Assembly (NCBI GenBank): GCA_028714075.1
Contig: JAQTMZ010000006.1
Location: 1-64,000 of the forward strand
Source: Gallionella sp.
GTDB lineage: Bacteria; Pseudomonadota; Gammaproteobacteria; Burkholderiales; Gallionellaceae
DNA length: 64,000 nt
Direction: 5' to 3'
In this document: one piece after another, positions 56,283 through 64,000 of the stretch
How positions within the stretch are numbered: the first letter of the stretch is position 1
Layout of the letters: the number at the start of each line of letters is the position of its first letter
Notes under the pieces: generated by a model
What the model was told of the DNA's origin: nothing
The model's input: only the letters and a program-made list of their open reading frames with translations
Databases searched by the model: none
Translations under genes and position numbers: made by a program

Positions 56283-57002
56283 ATGACCCACGGCACGCTC
56301 TACCTGATCCCCTGCACGCTGGGGGGCGATACGCCAGCCAAAGAGGTGTTGCCGCAACATGTCATCGACATCGCGCGCAAGCTGCGGCATTTCGTGGTGG
56401 AGCAACCCAAGACTGCGCGGCAATTCCTCTCCGCGCTCAAACCCGAACAACCGATCCAGTCGCTGCATTTCGCCGCGCTCAACGAGCACACCGCGCCTGA
56501 AGGTTTGGCGGAACTGCTCGCCCCGCTGTTGGCCGGACATGATGTCGGCATCATCTCCGAAGCAGGCTGCCCCGGTGTTGCCGACCCTGGCGCGGATCTG
56601 GTCAATCTGGCGCACCGCAACGGCATCCGCGTCGTGCCGCTGGTCGGCCCCTCCTCCATCTTGCTGGCTTTGATGGCGTCCGGGCTGAACGGCCAATGTT
56701 TCGCCTTCCACGGCTATCTGCCCATCGAAGACGCGGAAAGAAACAAGACGATTGCGGCGCTGGAAGCCGAATCGGCCAAGCGCAAGCAAACCCAGCTATT
56801 TATCGAAACGCCGTACCGCAACGAAAAGATATTCAAAGCCTTGCTCGCCCAATGTCGCCCGCAAACGCTGCTGTGCGTCGCCACCGACATCACCTTGCCC
56901 GGCGAATCGATCCAGACGCGCTCTATCGCCCAGTGGAAAGCCCAGCCCATGCCGCAACTGAACAAGCGCCCGAGCCTTTTTTTGCTGCTCGCCGCCGGTT
57001 AG
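56283..57002 (+). CDS. RsmI-like SAM-dependent methyltransferase
   Basis: The 239-residue protein has the tetrapyrrole-methylase fold found in RsmI, the enzyme that 2'-O-methylates C1402 of 16S rRNA. Visible segments are GTLYLIPCTLGG, GIISEAGCPGVADPGADLV and VPLVGPSSILLALMASGLNGQ. It is shorter at both ends than RsmI (about 280 residues) and differs in several motifs, so it is probably a paralogue of the kind common in betaproteobacteria. It follows maf by five bases and should be co-transcribed. Confidence 0.85.
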   Translation: MTHGTLYLIPCTLGGDTPAKEVLPQHVIDIARKLRHFVVEQPKTARQFLSALKPEQPIQSLHFAALNEHTAPEGLAELLAPLLAGHDVGIISEAGCPGVADPGADLVNLAHRNGIRVVPLVGPSSILLALMASGLNGQCFAFHGYLPIEDAERNKTIAALEAESAKRKQTQLFIETPYRNEKIFKALLAQCRPQTLLCVATDITLPGESIQTRSIAQWKAQPMPQLNKRPSLFLLLAAG

Positions 57003-57091
57003 CCATCCTGTAAAAGTCACTTATTTATTTGCATGTACAGGCGCTTTCTGGTATTAAAGCGGACTTTATTTTTTCCCGTTGGAGAAGCGCA

Positions 57092-57514
57092 ATGCCGGTA
57101 CAGCCACAAAAACCCGTCGTCCCCTATAAAGCCAAGAAGGGCGAGGCCTACATGAACCCCAAGCAACTCGACCATTTCCGTGAGATATTGAACAATATCA
57201 AGGCCGGTCTGGGCGAGGATATAGACCGCACCGTGCATACCATGCAGGACGAAGCGACCATATTTGCCGACCCGAATGACCGCGCCACGCAGGAGTCGGA
57301 CGTGAGCCTGGAACTGCGCAACCGCGACCGCGAAGGCAAGCTCATCAAAAGAATCGATGAAATGCTCGCCAAAATCAACGCCGGGGATTACGGCTACTGC
57401 GATAAATGCGGTATCGAAATCGGCTTGAACCGTCTGGAAGCAAGGCCAACCGCCACCTTGTGTATAGACTGCAAAACCCTGGACGAAATCCGTGAAAAAC
57501 AAATAGCCAAGTAA
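57092..57514 (+). CDS. dksA: RNA polymerase-binding transcription factor DksA
   Basis: DksA binds the RNA polymerase secondary channel and, with ppGpp, adjusts transcription of rRNA and amino acid genes. The 140-residue protein has the coiled-coil region with the tip Asp residues and Ala ([17 protein letters not shown]). The C-terminal zinc finger is CDKCG with CIDC. ATG 57092 has GGAG seven bases upstream; the frame is open upstream but without similarity. No unusual features. Confidence 0.94.
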   Translation: MPVQPQKPVVPYKAKKGEAYMNPKQLDHFREILNNIKAGLGEDIDRTVHTMQDEATIFADPNDRATQESDVSLELRNRDREGKLIKRIDEMLAKINAGDYGYCDKCGIEIGLNRLEARPTATLCIDCKTLDEIREKQIAK

Positions 57515-57536
57515 TCTTGGCTGTTTGCTTTAAATT

Positions 57537-57677
57537 GTAGGGGCGTGATTTATCACGCCTTTTTTCCGATACAAATAGATCAGGGCGCGATGGCGATGCA
57601 TAGCCATTCCACTAACCCATCAAGAAACAATGGGTAAGTGGCTGGTTAAATCGCGCCCCTGCCGAATTCACCCCTAC
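57537..57677. repeat. Degenerate REP-type element between dksA and pnp
   Basis: The ends GTAGGGG (57537-57543) and CCCCTAC (57671-57677) are inverted, and inside them GGCGCGAT and ATCGCGCC form a second pair. The left part contains a working-looking terminator: GGCGTGA, loop TTTA, TCACGCC, then a T run to 57566. The repeat thus appears to supply dksA's terminator. Confidence 0.7.
57542..57566 (+). terminator. Intrinsic terminator of dksA
   Basis: The 7-bp stem GGCGTGA/TCACGCC with a TTTA loop is followed by seven T. It begins 27 bases after the dksA stop and is part of the repeat at 57537-57677. Confidence 0.8.
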
Positions 57678-57694
57678 CGACGCACCAAATAAAA

Positions 57695-57723
57695 AGCCCC
57701 GCCAAAACTGGCGGGGCTTTTTT
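57695..57723. terminator. Bidirectional terminator after pnp
   Basis: AGCCCCGCC (57695-57703) and GGCGGGGCT (57710-57718) flank AAAACT, with A-run on the left and T-run on the right. It therefore has a T tail on both strands. It ends pnp transcription on the minus strand. Confidence 0.9.
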
Positions 57724-57742
57724 GTTCTACGGCTGAAAACGA

Positions 57743-59860
57743 TTACTCGGTAACCGCCTCATGCTTGGCTTCAGGAGCCGGCAGCAGCACTTTCATGCTC
57801 AGCTTCATGCGTCCCTTGTCGTCCACTTCCAGCACCTTCACGCGCACGATCTGGCCTTCCTTGAGGTGATCGGACACGCTGTTGACACGCTCATGGGCAA
57901 TTTGGGAGATATGCAGCAAGCCGTCCTTGCCCGGCAACACATTTATCAATGCGCCAAAATCGAGCAGCTTGACCACAGGGCCTTCGTAAATCTTGCCGAC
58001 TTCCACGTCCGCCACGATGTCTTCGATGCGTTTTCTGGCTATTTCACCCGCCTCGCCGCTCACGCAGGCGATAGTGATATTGCCGGTGTCGTCGATGTCG
58101 ATGGTCGTACCGGTTTCTTCGGTCAAGGCACGGATCACCGCCCCGCCCTTGCCGATAACATCGCGGATCTTTTCCGGGTTGATCTTCATCTTGATCATGC
58201 GCGGCGCAAATTCGGAAACTTCGGTGCGCGCCTGCGGGATGGCCTGCTTCATCAATTCGAGAATATGCATGCGGCCTTCGCGCGCCTGAACCAGCGCGGC
58301 CTGCATGATGTCGCGGGTGATGCCGTTGATCTTGATGTCCATTTGCAGGGCGGTGATGCCGGTCTCAGAGCCCGCCACCTTGAAGTCCATATCGCCCAAA
58401 TGATCCTCGTCGCCGAGAATATCGGTCAGCACCGCGAAACGGTTGCCTTCCTTGATCAGACCCATCGCGATACCCGCCACATGCGCCTTGAGCGGCACGC
58501 CGGCATCCAGCAGCGACAGGCAACCGCCGCATACCGAAGCCATCGAACTGGAACCGTTCGACTCGGTAATTTCAGAAACTACACGCATTGAGTAGCCGAA
58601 TTCTTCTTCGCTGGGCAACACCGCAGCCAGCGCGCGTTTGGCCAAACGGCCATGGCCGATTTCGCGGCGCTTGGGCGTACCCACCCGGCCGGTCTCGCCG
58701 GTCGAATACGGGGGGAAATTGTAATGCAGCATGAAACGGTCGTGATATTCGCCTTGCAGCGCATCCACTTTTTGCGCATCGCGCATGCTGCCCAGGGTCG
58801 CCACCACAATGGCTTGCGTTTCACCGCGGGTGAACAGCGAGGAACCGTGGGTGCGCGGCAATACACCGTTGCGGATGGTGATCTGGCGCACGGTGCGGGT
58901 GTCGCGGCCATCGATGCGCGGTTCACCGCTCAGAATTTGCCCGCGCACAATCTTGGCTTCCAGCGCGCTGAACAAATCATTGACATGATTCTTTTGCCCG
59001 GGGGCAGATTCCGGCGTGATGACAGTCGCCATCACCTTGTCGCGAATCGCGTTCACCGCATCGGTGCGCGCCTGCTTGGAACGGATCGCATAAGCCTTTC
59101 CGAGCTCGGCTTCAGCCAGGCTGGAAATCTGCGCGATCAAGGCTTCATCCTTGGCGGGTGCGGCCCAATCCCAGGCGGGTGCGCCGACCGCATCGGCCAT
59201 CTCGTTGATCGCCTGGATCACCGCTTGCATCTGTTCGTGGCCAAACATCACCGCGCCCAGCATGATTTCTTCAGACAACTGCTGCGCTTCGGATTCCACC
59301 ATCAGCACGGCACGCTCGGTTCCGGCAACCACCAGGTTCATTTGCGAAGTCAGCAATTCCGTGGCAGTCGGGTTGAGCTGGTACTGTCCGTTGGCATAAC
59401 CCACGCGCGCCGCGCCTATCGGGCCGTCGAACGGGATGCCGGACAACGCCAGCGCGGCGGACGCGCCGATCATTGCGGGAATATCGGAGTCGATCTCGCT
59501 ATCCGAAGACATCACCGTCGCGACGATTTGCACTTCGTTGTAAAAACTTTCCGGGAACAGCGGGCGCAACGGGCGGTCGATCAGGCGCGAAGTCAGAATT
59601 TCCTTTTCACTGGGGCGGCCTTCACGCTTGAAAAAACTGCCGGGGATCTTGCCTGCGGCGTAGGTTTTTTCCATATAGTCCACGGTGAGCGGAAAAAAAT
59701 CCTGGTCAGGCTTGGCATCTTTCCTGCCGACCACAGCGACCAGCACCACGGTGTCATCCAGGCTGACCAGCACCGCACCACTGGCTTGGCGGGCAATTTC
59801 ACCGGTCTCCAGAGTGAGCTGATGATTGCCGAACGCTAATGTTTTTTTATAGTGACTCAA
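57743..59860 (-). CDS. pnp: Polyribonucleotide nucleotidyltransferase (PNPase)
   Basis: PNPase degrades RNA from the 3' end by phosphorolysis and joins the RNase E degradosome. The 705-residue protein has two RNase PH domains with [20 protein letters not shown] and the second-core motif [16 protein letters not shown]. The KH domain ([21 protein letters not shown], about 560) and S1 domain (about 620-690) follow. I place the start at TTG 59860 ([10 protein letters not shown]), with AGAGG seven bases upstream; an in-frame ATG at 59884 and further extension lack ribosome sites. The hairpin between rpsO and pnp resembles the processed spacer known from E. coli. Confidence 0.94.
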   Translation of the reverse strand: MSHYKKTLAFGNHQLTLETGEIARQASGAVLVSLDDTVVLVAVVGRKDAKPDQDFFPLTVDYMEKTYAAGKIPGSFFKREGRPSEKEILTSRLIDRPLRPLFPESFYNEVQIVATVMSSDSEIDSDIPAMIGASAALALSGIPFDGPIGAARVGYANGQYQLNPTATELLTSQMNLVVAGTERAVLMVESEAQQLSEEIMLGAVMFGHEQMQAVIQAINEMADAVGAPAWDWAAPAKDEALIAQISSLAEAELGKAYAIRSKQARTDAVNAIRDKVMATVITPESAPGQKNHVNDLFSALEAKIVRGQILSGEPRIDGRDTRTVRQITIRNGVLPRTHGSSLFTRGETQAIVVATLGSMRDAQKVDALQGEYHDRFMLHYNFPPYSTGETGRVGTPKRREIGHGRLAKRALAAVLPSEEEFGYSMRVVSEITESNGSSSMASVCGGCLSLLDAGVPLKAHVAGIAMGLIKEGNRFAVLTDILGDEDHLGDMDFKVAGSETGITALQMDIKINGITRDIMQAALVQAREGRMHILELMKQAIPQARTEVSEFAPRMIKMKINPEKIRDVIGKGGAVIRALTEETGTTIDIDDTGNITIACVSGEAGEIARKRIEDIVADVEVGKIYEGPVVKLLDFGALINVLPGKDGLLHISQIAHERVNSVSDHLKEGQIVRVKVLEVDDKGRMKLSMKVLLPAPEAKHEAVTE

Positions 59861-59928
59861 GATAGACCTCTCTGTACGTGACATGGCGCACAACGCGCCA
59901 CACGAAAATTGACAAGACAAAACAACAC

Positions 59929-59946
59929 GGGCCGCTTATGCGACCC
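59929..59946 (-). terminator. Hairpin between rpsO and pnp (attenuator-like)
   Basis: GGGTCGC pairs with GCGGCCC (one G-U pair) around a four-base loop on the minus strand, followed by GTGTTGTTTTG. In E. coli an attenuator and an RNase III hairpin occupy this spacer and govern pnp; a similar role here is inference. Confidence 0.6.
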
Positions 59947-59962
59947 GCCGTACACAATCTGA

Positions 59963-60232
59963 TTACTTGCGGATTTCCAAGCGTTGAATCAGCGCGCGGT
60001 AGCCCGCGTCATTCTTGCTCTTGAGGTAATCCAGCAGCTTGCGGCGGCGGCTTACCAGACGCAGCAGGCCGCGACGGGAATGGTGATCCTTGACATTGGT
60101 CTTGAAATGATCGGTCAGGTAAGCGATGCGTGCGGTGATCAGCGCCACTTGCACTTCGGGGGAACCTGTGTCACTTTTGGCACGTTGAAAGTCGGTAACG
60201 ATTTGCGCTTTTTGCGCGGCGGTAATTGCCAT
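59963..60232 (-). CDS. rpsO: 30S ribosomal protein S15
   Basis: The 89-residue protein is a normal-length S15, an early-binding protein of the 16S rRNA central domain. The family segments [39 protein letters not shown] and the ending [17 protein letters not shown] [12 protein letters not shown] are present. It lies between truB and pnp on the same strand, the conserved order in proteobacteria. Confidence 0.97.
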   Translation of the reverse strand: MAITAAQKAQIVTDFQRAKSDTGSPEVQVALITARIAYLTDHFKTNVKDHHSRRGLLRLVSRRRKLLDYLKSKNDAGYRALIQRLEIRK

Positions 60233-60280
60233 TGGTTTTACTCTCCTAGAAAAAGTGCGGCATTCTACTCCTGAATGGGG

Positions 60281-61222
60281 TTATTGCTCAACCCCAAAAT
60301 TTTCCGTCAAGGTTGGCGTGGCGGCCTGTTTTGCCACGCCGGACAACAGCCGGTCAGGAGACAGGCGGCGGCCTTGCAGCAGCCCCACGCCGATAAATCC
60401 CTGCTGGCCATACAAACTGACCTTGCCATCCGGCAAGCCGGTGTCCAGCCCCAACCGCTGTCCCTGCGCGAGGCGCTTGATTTGCACGGCATCCAGTTGC
60501 AGCCTGGGCATGTCCGGCATCAGGGTTTCCGGCGGCAACACGCAGGCATCGCGCTCGGCTGCGGTCATCGCTTCCAGTTGCTGCCAGCTATAGGCGTTAT
60601 TTAAATCGAAATGGGCTATCGCGGTGCGGCGCAGGCCGATCAGGTGCGCGCCGCAGCCGAGCGCCGCGCCGATGTCTTCGGCCAGCGTGCGTATGTAAGT
60701 TCCTTTGCTGCAGCGCACGGTAATATCCATTTCTTTGCCGCTGAATGAGTTCAGCACCAGCTCGTGGATCACCACGCTGCGCAACTCGCGCTCTATGGTT
60801 TCGCCCTTGCGGATATATTCGTAGAGCGGCTTGCCCTTGTGCTTGAGCGCGCTGTGCATCGGCGGGAGCTGTTGAATTTCGCCGCGAAACTTTGCCAGTA
60901 CCGCATCGACGTCCGCCTGTCCGATCTCGACCGGGTGTTCGGCGATGATTTCGCCTTCGGCATCGCCGGTAGTGGTGGTTTGCCCGAGGCGCAGCAAGGC
61001 GCGATAGGTTTTATCGGCATCCAGCAACGCATTGGAAAATTTGGTGGCCTCGCCGAAACAGACCGGCAACAAGCCGGTGGCGAGCGGGTCGAGCGTGCCG
61101 GTGTGCCCGGCTTTTTCGGCCTGAAACAGGCGGCGGACTTTTTGCAACGCGGTATTGGAGCTAAGCTCCAACGGCTTGTCAAACAGCAACACCCCGTCGA
61201 ACTGGCGATAAGTTCGTGCCAT
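60281..61222 (-). CDS. truB: tRNA pseudouridine(55) synthase TruB
   Basis: TruB forms pseudouridine 55 in the T loop of tRNAs. The 313-residue protein has the catalytic Asp45 in HTGTLDPLATGLLPVC, followed by KTYRALLRLGQTT, CSKGTYIRTLAEDIG and a C-terminal PUA-like part. It follows rbfA by nine bases in the conserved infB-rbfA-truB-rpsO-pnp order. Confidence 0.96.
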   Translation of the reverse strand: MARTYRQFDGVLLFDKPLELSSNTALQKVRRLFQAEKAGHTGTLDPLATGLLPVCFGEATKFSNALLDADKTYRALLRLGQTTTTGDAEGEIIAEHPVEIGQADVDAVLAKFRGEIQQLPPMHSALKHKGKPLYEYIRKGETIERELRSVVIHELVLNSFSGKEMDITVRCSKGTYIRTLAEDIGAALGCGAHLIGLRRTAIAHFDLNNAYSWQQLEAMTAAERDACVLPPETLMPDMPRLQLDAVQIKRLAQGQRLGLDTGLPDGKVSLYGQQGFIGVGLLQGRRLSPDRLLSGVAKQAATPTLTENFGVEQ

Positions 61223-61231
61223 TTATCAAAA

Positions 61232-61600
61232 TTATTTCTTATCGTCGTCGTGTTGCCGGTCGCTGGCCACCGCCTGGTCGATCAGTTGCGAGAGATGGCT
61301 GCCGCGCTCGACGGAGGCATCGTAAACAAAATGCAGTTGCGGCATGACGCGCAGCTTGATGCTGTGCGCCAATTGCTTGCGCAGAAAACCGCTGGCGCTT
61401 TCCAGGCCTTGCTGCGCCTCTTCGTGTTTGCCATCCAGCCTGGTGAAAAAAACCTTGGCATGGGAATAGTCGCCCGCGACCTCAACGCCGGTGATGGTCA
61501 CCAGACGCACGCGCGGATCGTTGATTTCGAGGCGTACCAGCTCGGCAATTTCGCGCTGGATTTGCTGGGCGATCCGGTCAGTCCTGGCGAAGTTTGCCAT
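61232..61600 (-). CDS. rbfA: Ribosome-binding factor A
   Basis: RbfA is a KH-type 30S maturation factor needed for 16S rRNA 5'-end processing and cold growth. The 122-residue protein has [40 protein letters not shown] and [17 protein letters not shown]. Its ATG shares one base with the infB stop codon (TAATG), so translation is coupled. Confidence 0.95.
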   Translation of the reverse strand: MANFARTDRIAQQIQREIAELVRLEINDPRVRLVTITGVEVAGDYSHAKVFFTRLDGKHEEAQQGLESASGFLRKQLAHSIKLRVMPQLHFVYDASVERGSHLSQLIDQAVASDRQHDDDKK

Positions 61601-64000
61601 TACAGTGCGCGCGCAACCTCAACGATTTCATAGGCTTCGAGCTTGTCACCGACCACCAGGTCGTTGAACCCCTTCACCGACAGACCGCATTCGAAATTGG
61701 CCTTCACTTCTTTCACGTCGTCCTTGAAGCGTTTCAGCGAATCCAATTCACCGTCGTGGATCACCACGTTGTCGCGCAACACACGCACCTTCGCACCGCG
61801 CTTGACCACGCCTTCCAGCACCATACAACCGGCGATCGTGCCCACCTTGGAAACGGTGAACACCTGGCGCACTTCGACCATGCCCATGATGCTTTCGCGT
61901 TTTTCGGGAGCCAACATGCCGGACAGCGCCGCCTTGATCTCGTCCACCATCGCGTAGATGATGTTGTAGTAGCGGATGTCCACGCCGGAAGCTTCGGCGA
62001 GCTTGCGCGCGGCCGCATCGGCGCGGGTGTTAAAGCCGATCACGATCGCCTTGGAAGCCAATGCCAGATTGATGTCCGACTCGGAAATCGCACCCACCCC
62101 GCCGTGGATCAGGTTGACCTTGACTTCGGCGGTAGAGAGTTTTTGCAGGGATTGCGCGATCGCCTCGGCAGAACCCTGCACGTCGGATTTCACGATCAGC
62201 GACAGGGTGCGCACTTCGCCCTCGGCCATTTGCTCGAACATATTTTCCAGCTTGGCGGCCTGCTGCTTGGCCAGTTTCACGCCGCGGTATTTGCCCTGGC
62301 GGAACAGCGCGATTTCGCGCGCGCGTTTTTCGTCCGCCATCACCATCAATTCCTCACCGGCGGCGGGCACTTCGGATAGCCCTTGAATCTCCACCGGAAT
62401 GGAGGGTCCCGCTTCGTTAACGATCTTGCCGGTCTCGTCCAGCATGGCGCGCACGCGCCCGAACACCGAACCGACCAGCACCGCATCGCCGCGCCGCAGG
62501 GTGCCGGACTGGATCAGCACGGTAGCGACCGGCCCCTTGCCCTTGTCCAGGCGCGCTTCGATCACCAGCCCCTTGGCATGCGTGGTGCGCGGTGCCTTCA
62601 GCTCCAGCACTTCCGCCTGGAGCAGCACGCCTTCCAGCAATTGGTCGATACCTTGGCCGGACTTGGATGAGACCTCGACGAACATCGTATCGCCGCCCCA
62701 ATCTTCCGGCACCACGCCTTCGGCAACCAGCTCCTGTTTGACGCGCTCGGCATTGGCATCCGGCTTGTCGATCTTGGTCACTGCCACCACCAGCGGCACA
62801 TTGCCGGCCTTGGCATGATGGATGGCCTCTTTGGTCTGCGGCATCACGCCGTCGTCTGCGGCCACCACCAGAATCACGATGTCGGTCGCCTTGGCGCCGC
62901 GCGCGCGCATCGCGGTAAACGCTTCATGCCCCGGCGTATCGAGAAAAGTAATCATGCCGCGCGGCGTATCGACGTGATATGCGCCGATGTGCTGGGTAAT
63001 GCCACCCGCTTCGCCGGACGCGACACGGGTGCGGCGGATGTAGTCCAGCAGCGAAGTCTTGCCGTGGTCGACGTGCCCCATCACTGTGACAACCGGTGCG
63101 CGCGGCTCCAGCAACGCATCGTGATGCGCTTCGGTATCGGCCAGATAAGCATCGGGGTCGTCCAGTTTGGCGGCCTTGGCGATGTGCCCCATTTCCTCCA
63201 CCACGATCATTGCGGTTTCCTGATCGAGCACCTGATTGATGGTCACCATCGAGCCCATTTTCATCAATACCTTGATGATTTCGGCAGCCTTGATCGACAT
63301 CTTCTGCGCCAATTCAGCGACGGTGATGGTTTCCGGAACGGCCACCTCATGCACCATCGGTTCGGTCGGCAAAGAAAATGCATGCTCAGGTTCGGCAGCA
63401 TGCTTGCTGTGCTTGTCATGGCGCGGCGCACGGATCGGAGTCGTCCAGACGCCGGTTTTTTCGCCGGTTTTAACCGGTGTGCGCTTCTTGTGTCCCTTTT
63501 CGTCCCACGGGCTGGCCTTGGCTTCGGGCTTGGGTTTCTTGCTCGGCTTGGCTATCTTGTCGCCGGGCTTGGGTGCCGGTTTGTGCAACGTGCCTTCGGC
63601 CAGATTAACTACCGGTGCTGCTGCAACAACAGGTGCGGCAGCCTCTTCTTTCACCGCCGGCGCGGCAGGCTGCGGCTCCGGTTCAACCGCTTTTTTGGTT
63701 GTCTTGCGTTTACTGCGTTCCTGCTTGGCTTGCGCTTCGGCTGCCTGACGCGTCGCCAATTCCGCCTGCAAACGCGCTTCCTGCTCGCGTGCAGCCAACT
63801 CCTGCTCGTTCACAACCGTGATGCTCTCGCCCTTGGCCGGAACAGCGGCAGGTTCGGCAGGTGCAACAACTTCCGTGGTGACCGTCGGTGCAACCACGCG
63901 GCGCTTGCGCACTTCCACCTGAATGGTGCGCGCCCGCCCGGAGCTATCGGCCTTCTTGATTTCCGTGGTCTCGCGCCGGTTCAACGTGATTTTTTTGGTG
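61600..64000 (-). CDS. infB: Translation initiation factor IF-2 (5' end beyond the window)
   Basis: IF-2 is the GTPase that brings initiator tRNA to the 30S subunit. The visible part, about 800 residues, begins in the N-terminal region at [17 protein letters not shown] and includes a charged Ala/Lys-rich linker. The G domain shows [32 protein letters not shown] and TKIDKPDAN, and the C-terminal domains that bind fMet-tRNA are complete. In related IF-2 proteins about 60-70 further residues (the IF2_N domain) precede this point, so the gene is cut by the window edge; ATG 63984 is an internal codon and not the start. Confidence 0.95.
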   Translation of the reverse strand, partial: TKKITLNRRETTEIKKADSSGRARTIQVEVRKRRVVAPTVTTEVVAPAEPAAVPAKGESITVVNEQELAAREQEARLQAELATRQAAEAQAKQERSKRKTTKKAVEPEPQPAAPAVKEEAAAPVVAAAPVVNLAEGTLHKPAPKPGDKIAKPSKKPKPEAKASPWDEKGHKKRTPVKTGEKTGVWTTPIRAPRHDKHSKHAAEPEHAFSLPTEPMVHEVAVPETITVAELAQKMSIKAAEIIKVLMKMGSMVTINQVLDQETAMIVVEEMGHIAKAAKLDDPDAYLADTEAHHDALLEPRAPVVTVMGHVDHGKTSLLDYIRRTRVASGEAGGITQHIGAYHVDTPRGMITFLDTPGHEAFTAMRARGAKATDIVILVVAADDGVMPQTKEAIHHAKAGNVPLVVAVTKIDKPDANAERVKQELVAEGVVPEDWGGDTMFVEVSSKSGQGIDQLLEGVLLQAEVLELKAPRTTHAKGLVIEARLDKGKGPVATVLIQSGTLRRGDAVLVGSVFGRVRAMLDETGKIVNEAGPSIPVEIQGLSEVPAAGEELMVMADEKRAREIALFRQGKYRGVKLAKQQAAKLENMFEQMAEGEVRTLSLIVKSDVQGSAEAIAQSLQKLSTAEVKVNLIHGGVGAISESDINLALASKAIVIGFNTRADAAARKLAEASGVDIRYYNIIYAMVDEIKAALSGMLAPEKRESIMGMVEVRQVFTVSKVGTIAGCMVLEGVVKRGAKVRVLRDNVVIHDGELDSLKRFKDDVKEVKANFECGLSVKGFNDLVVGDKLEAYEIVEVARAL

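Overview
The window reads as part of a betaproteobacterial chromosome, most like the Nitrosomonadales/Gallionellaceae group. That placement is an inference from familiar gene order and protein character (rluC|rne divergence, yceD-rpmF-plsX-fabH-fabD, pnp-rpsO-truB-rbfA-infB, AcnA, FumC, SufS, Kup), not from a database search. Housekeeping parts are GC-rich. Two stretches, about 22.2-30.4 kb and 38.9-43.3 kb, are visibly more AT-rich and hold accessory genes.

Layout. 0-12 kb: a REP-associated transposase (RayT) between its REP palindromes, rluC and rne divergent, a LMW phosphatase, an MsbA-related ABC exporter, zapE, a second RayT inside a second REP family, uvrB and a pair of small genes. 12-22 kb: a nitrilase/YjbQ pair, a DUF2784 membrane protein, a glycine-zipper protein, an aspartate aminotransferase, then a two-gene AsmA-type operon whose second gene joins a long TolA-like coiled coil and a class III nucleotide cyclase domain to a membrane-anchored AsmA-like domain. 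22.1-30.4 kb: tRNA-Asn, a degenerate second copy of its 3' end 2.1 kb away, and between and beyond them a CaCA-type antiporter, zinc-ribbon proteins, two very small membrane proteins, a GIY-YIG-like protein, a GST, two Adhesin_E-like secreted paralogues and a transglutaminase. 30.5-37 kb: fumC, kup, acnA.

37-49.4 kb: sufS, a Fic toxin-antitoxin pair, a radical SAM protein, a HigBA-like pair, an OLD-type ATPase/TOPRIM nuclease (likely defence), an RlmN/Cfr-like methyltransferase carrying two in-frame copies of a palindromic repeat, a DEDDy exonuclease, a RluF-like protein with Glu at the catalytic Asp position, and a compact cluster of a J-domain protein with three unrecognised proteins. 49.8-64 kb: dbpA with a coupled partner, the fatty acid/phospholipid start cluster (fabD, fabH, plsX, rpmF, yceD), maf and a RsmI-like methylase facing yceD across only 23 bases, dksA, and the pnp-rpsO-truB-rbfA-infB cluster; infB runs off the right edge.

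A theme of the window is dispersed palindromic repeats. At least six kinds occur: two with their presumed RayT enzymes present, one nested inverted repeat that looks like a small mobile element, and one that has entered a coding sequence twice without breaking the frame. The strongest leads for new biology are the cyclase-AsmA fusion (16.3-22.1 kb), the J-domain operon (46.7-49.3 kb), the repeat-bearing RlmN-like gene (43.5-44.7 kb) and the decayed tRNA-Asn duplication.
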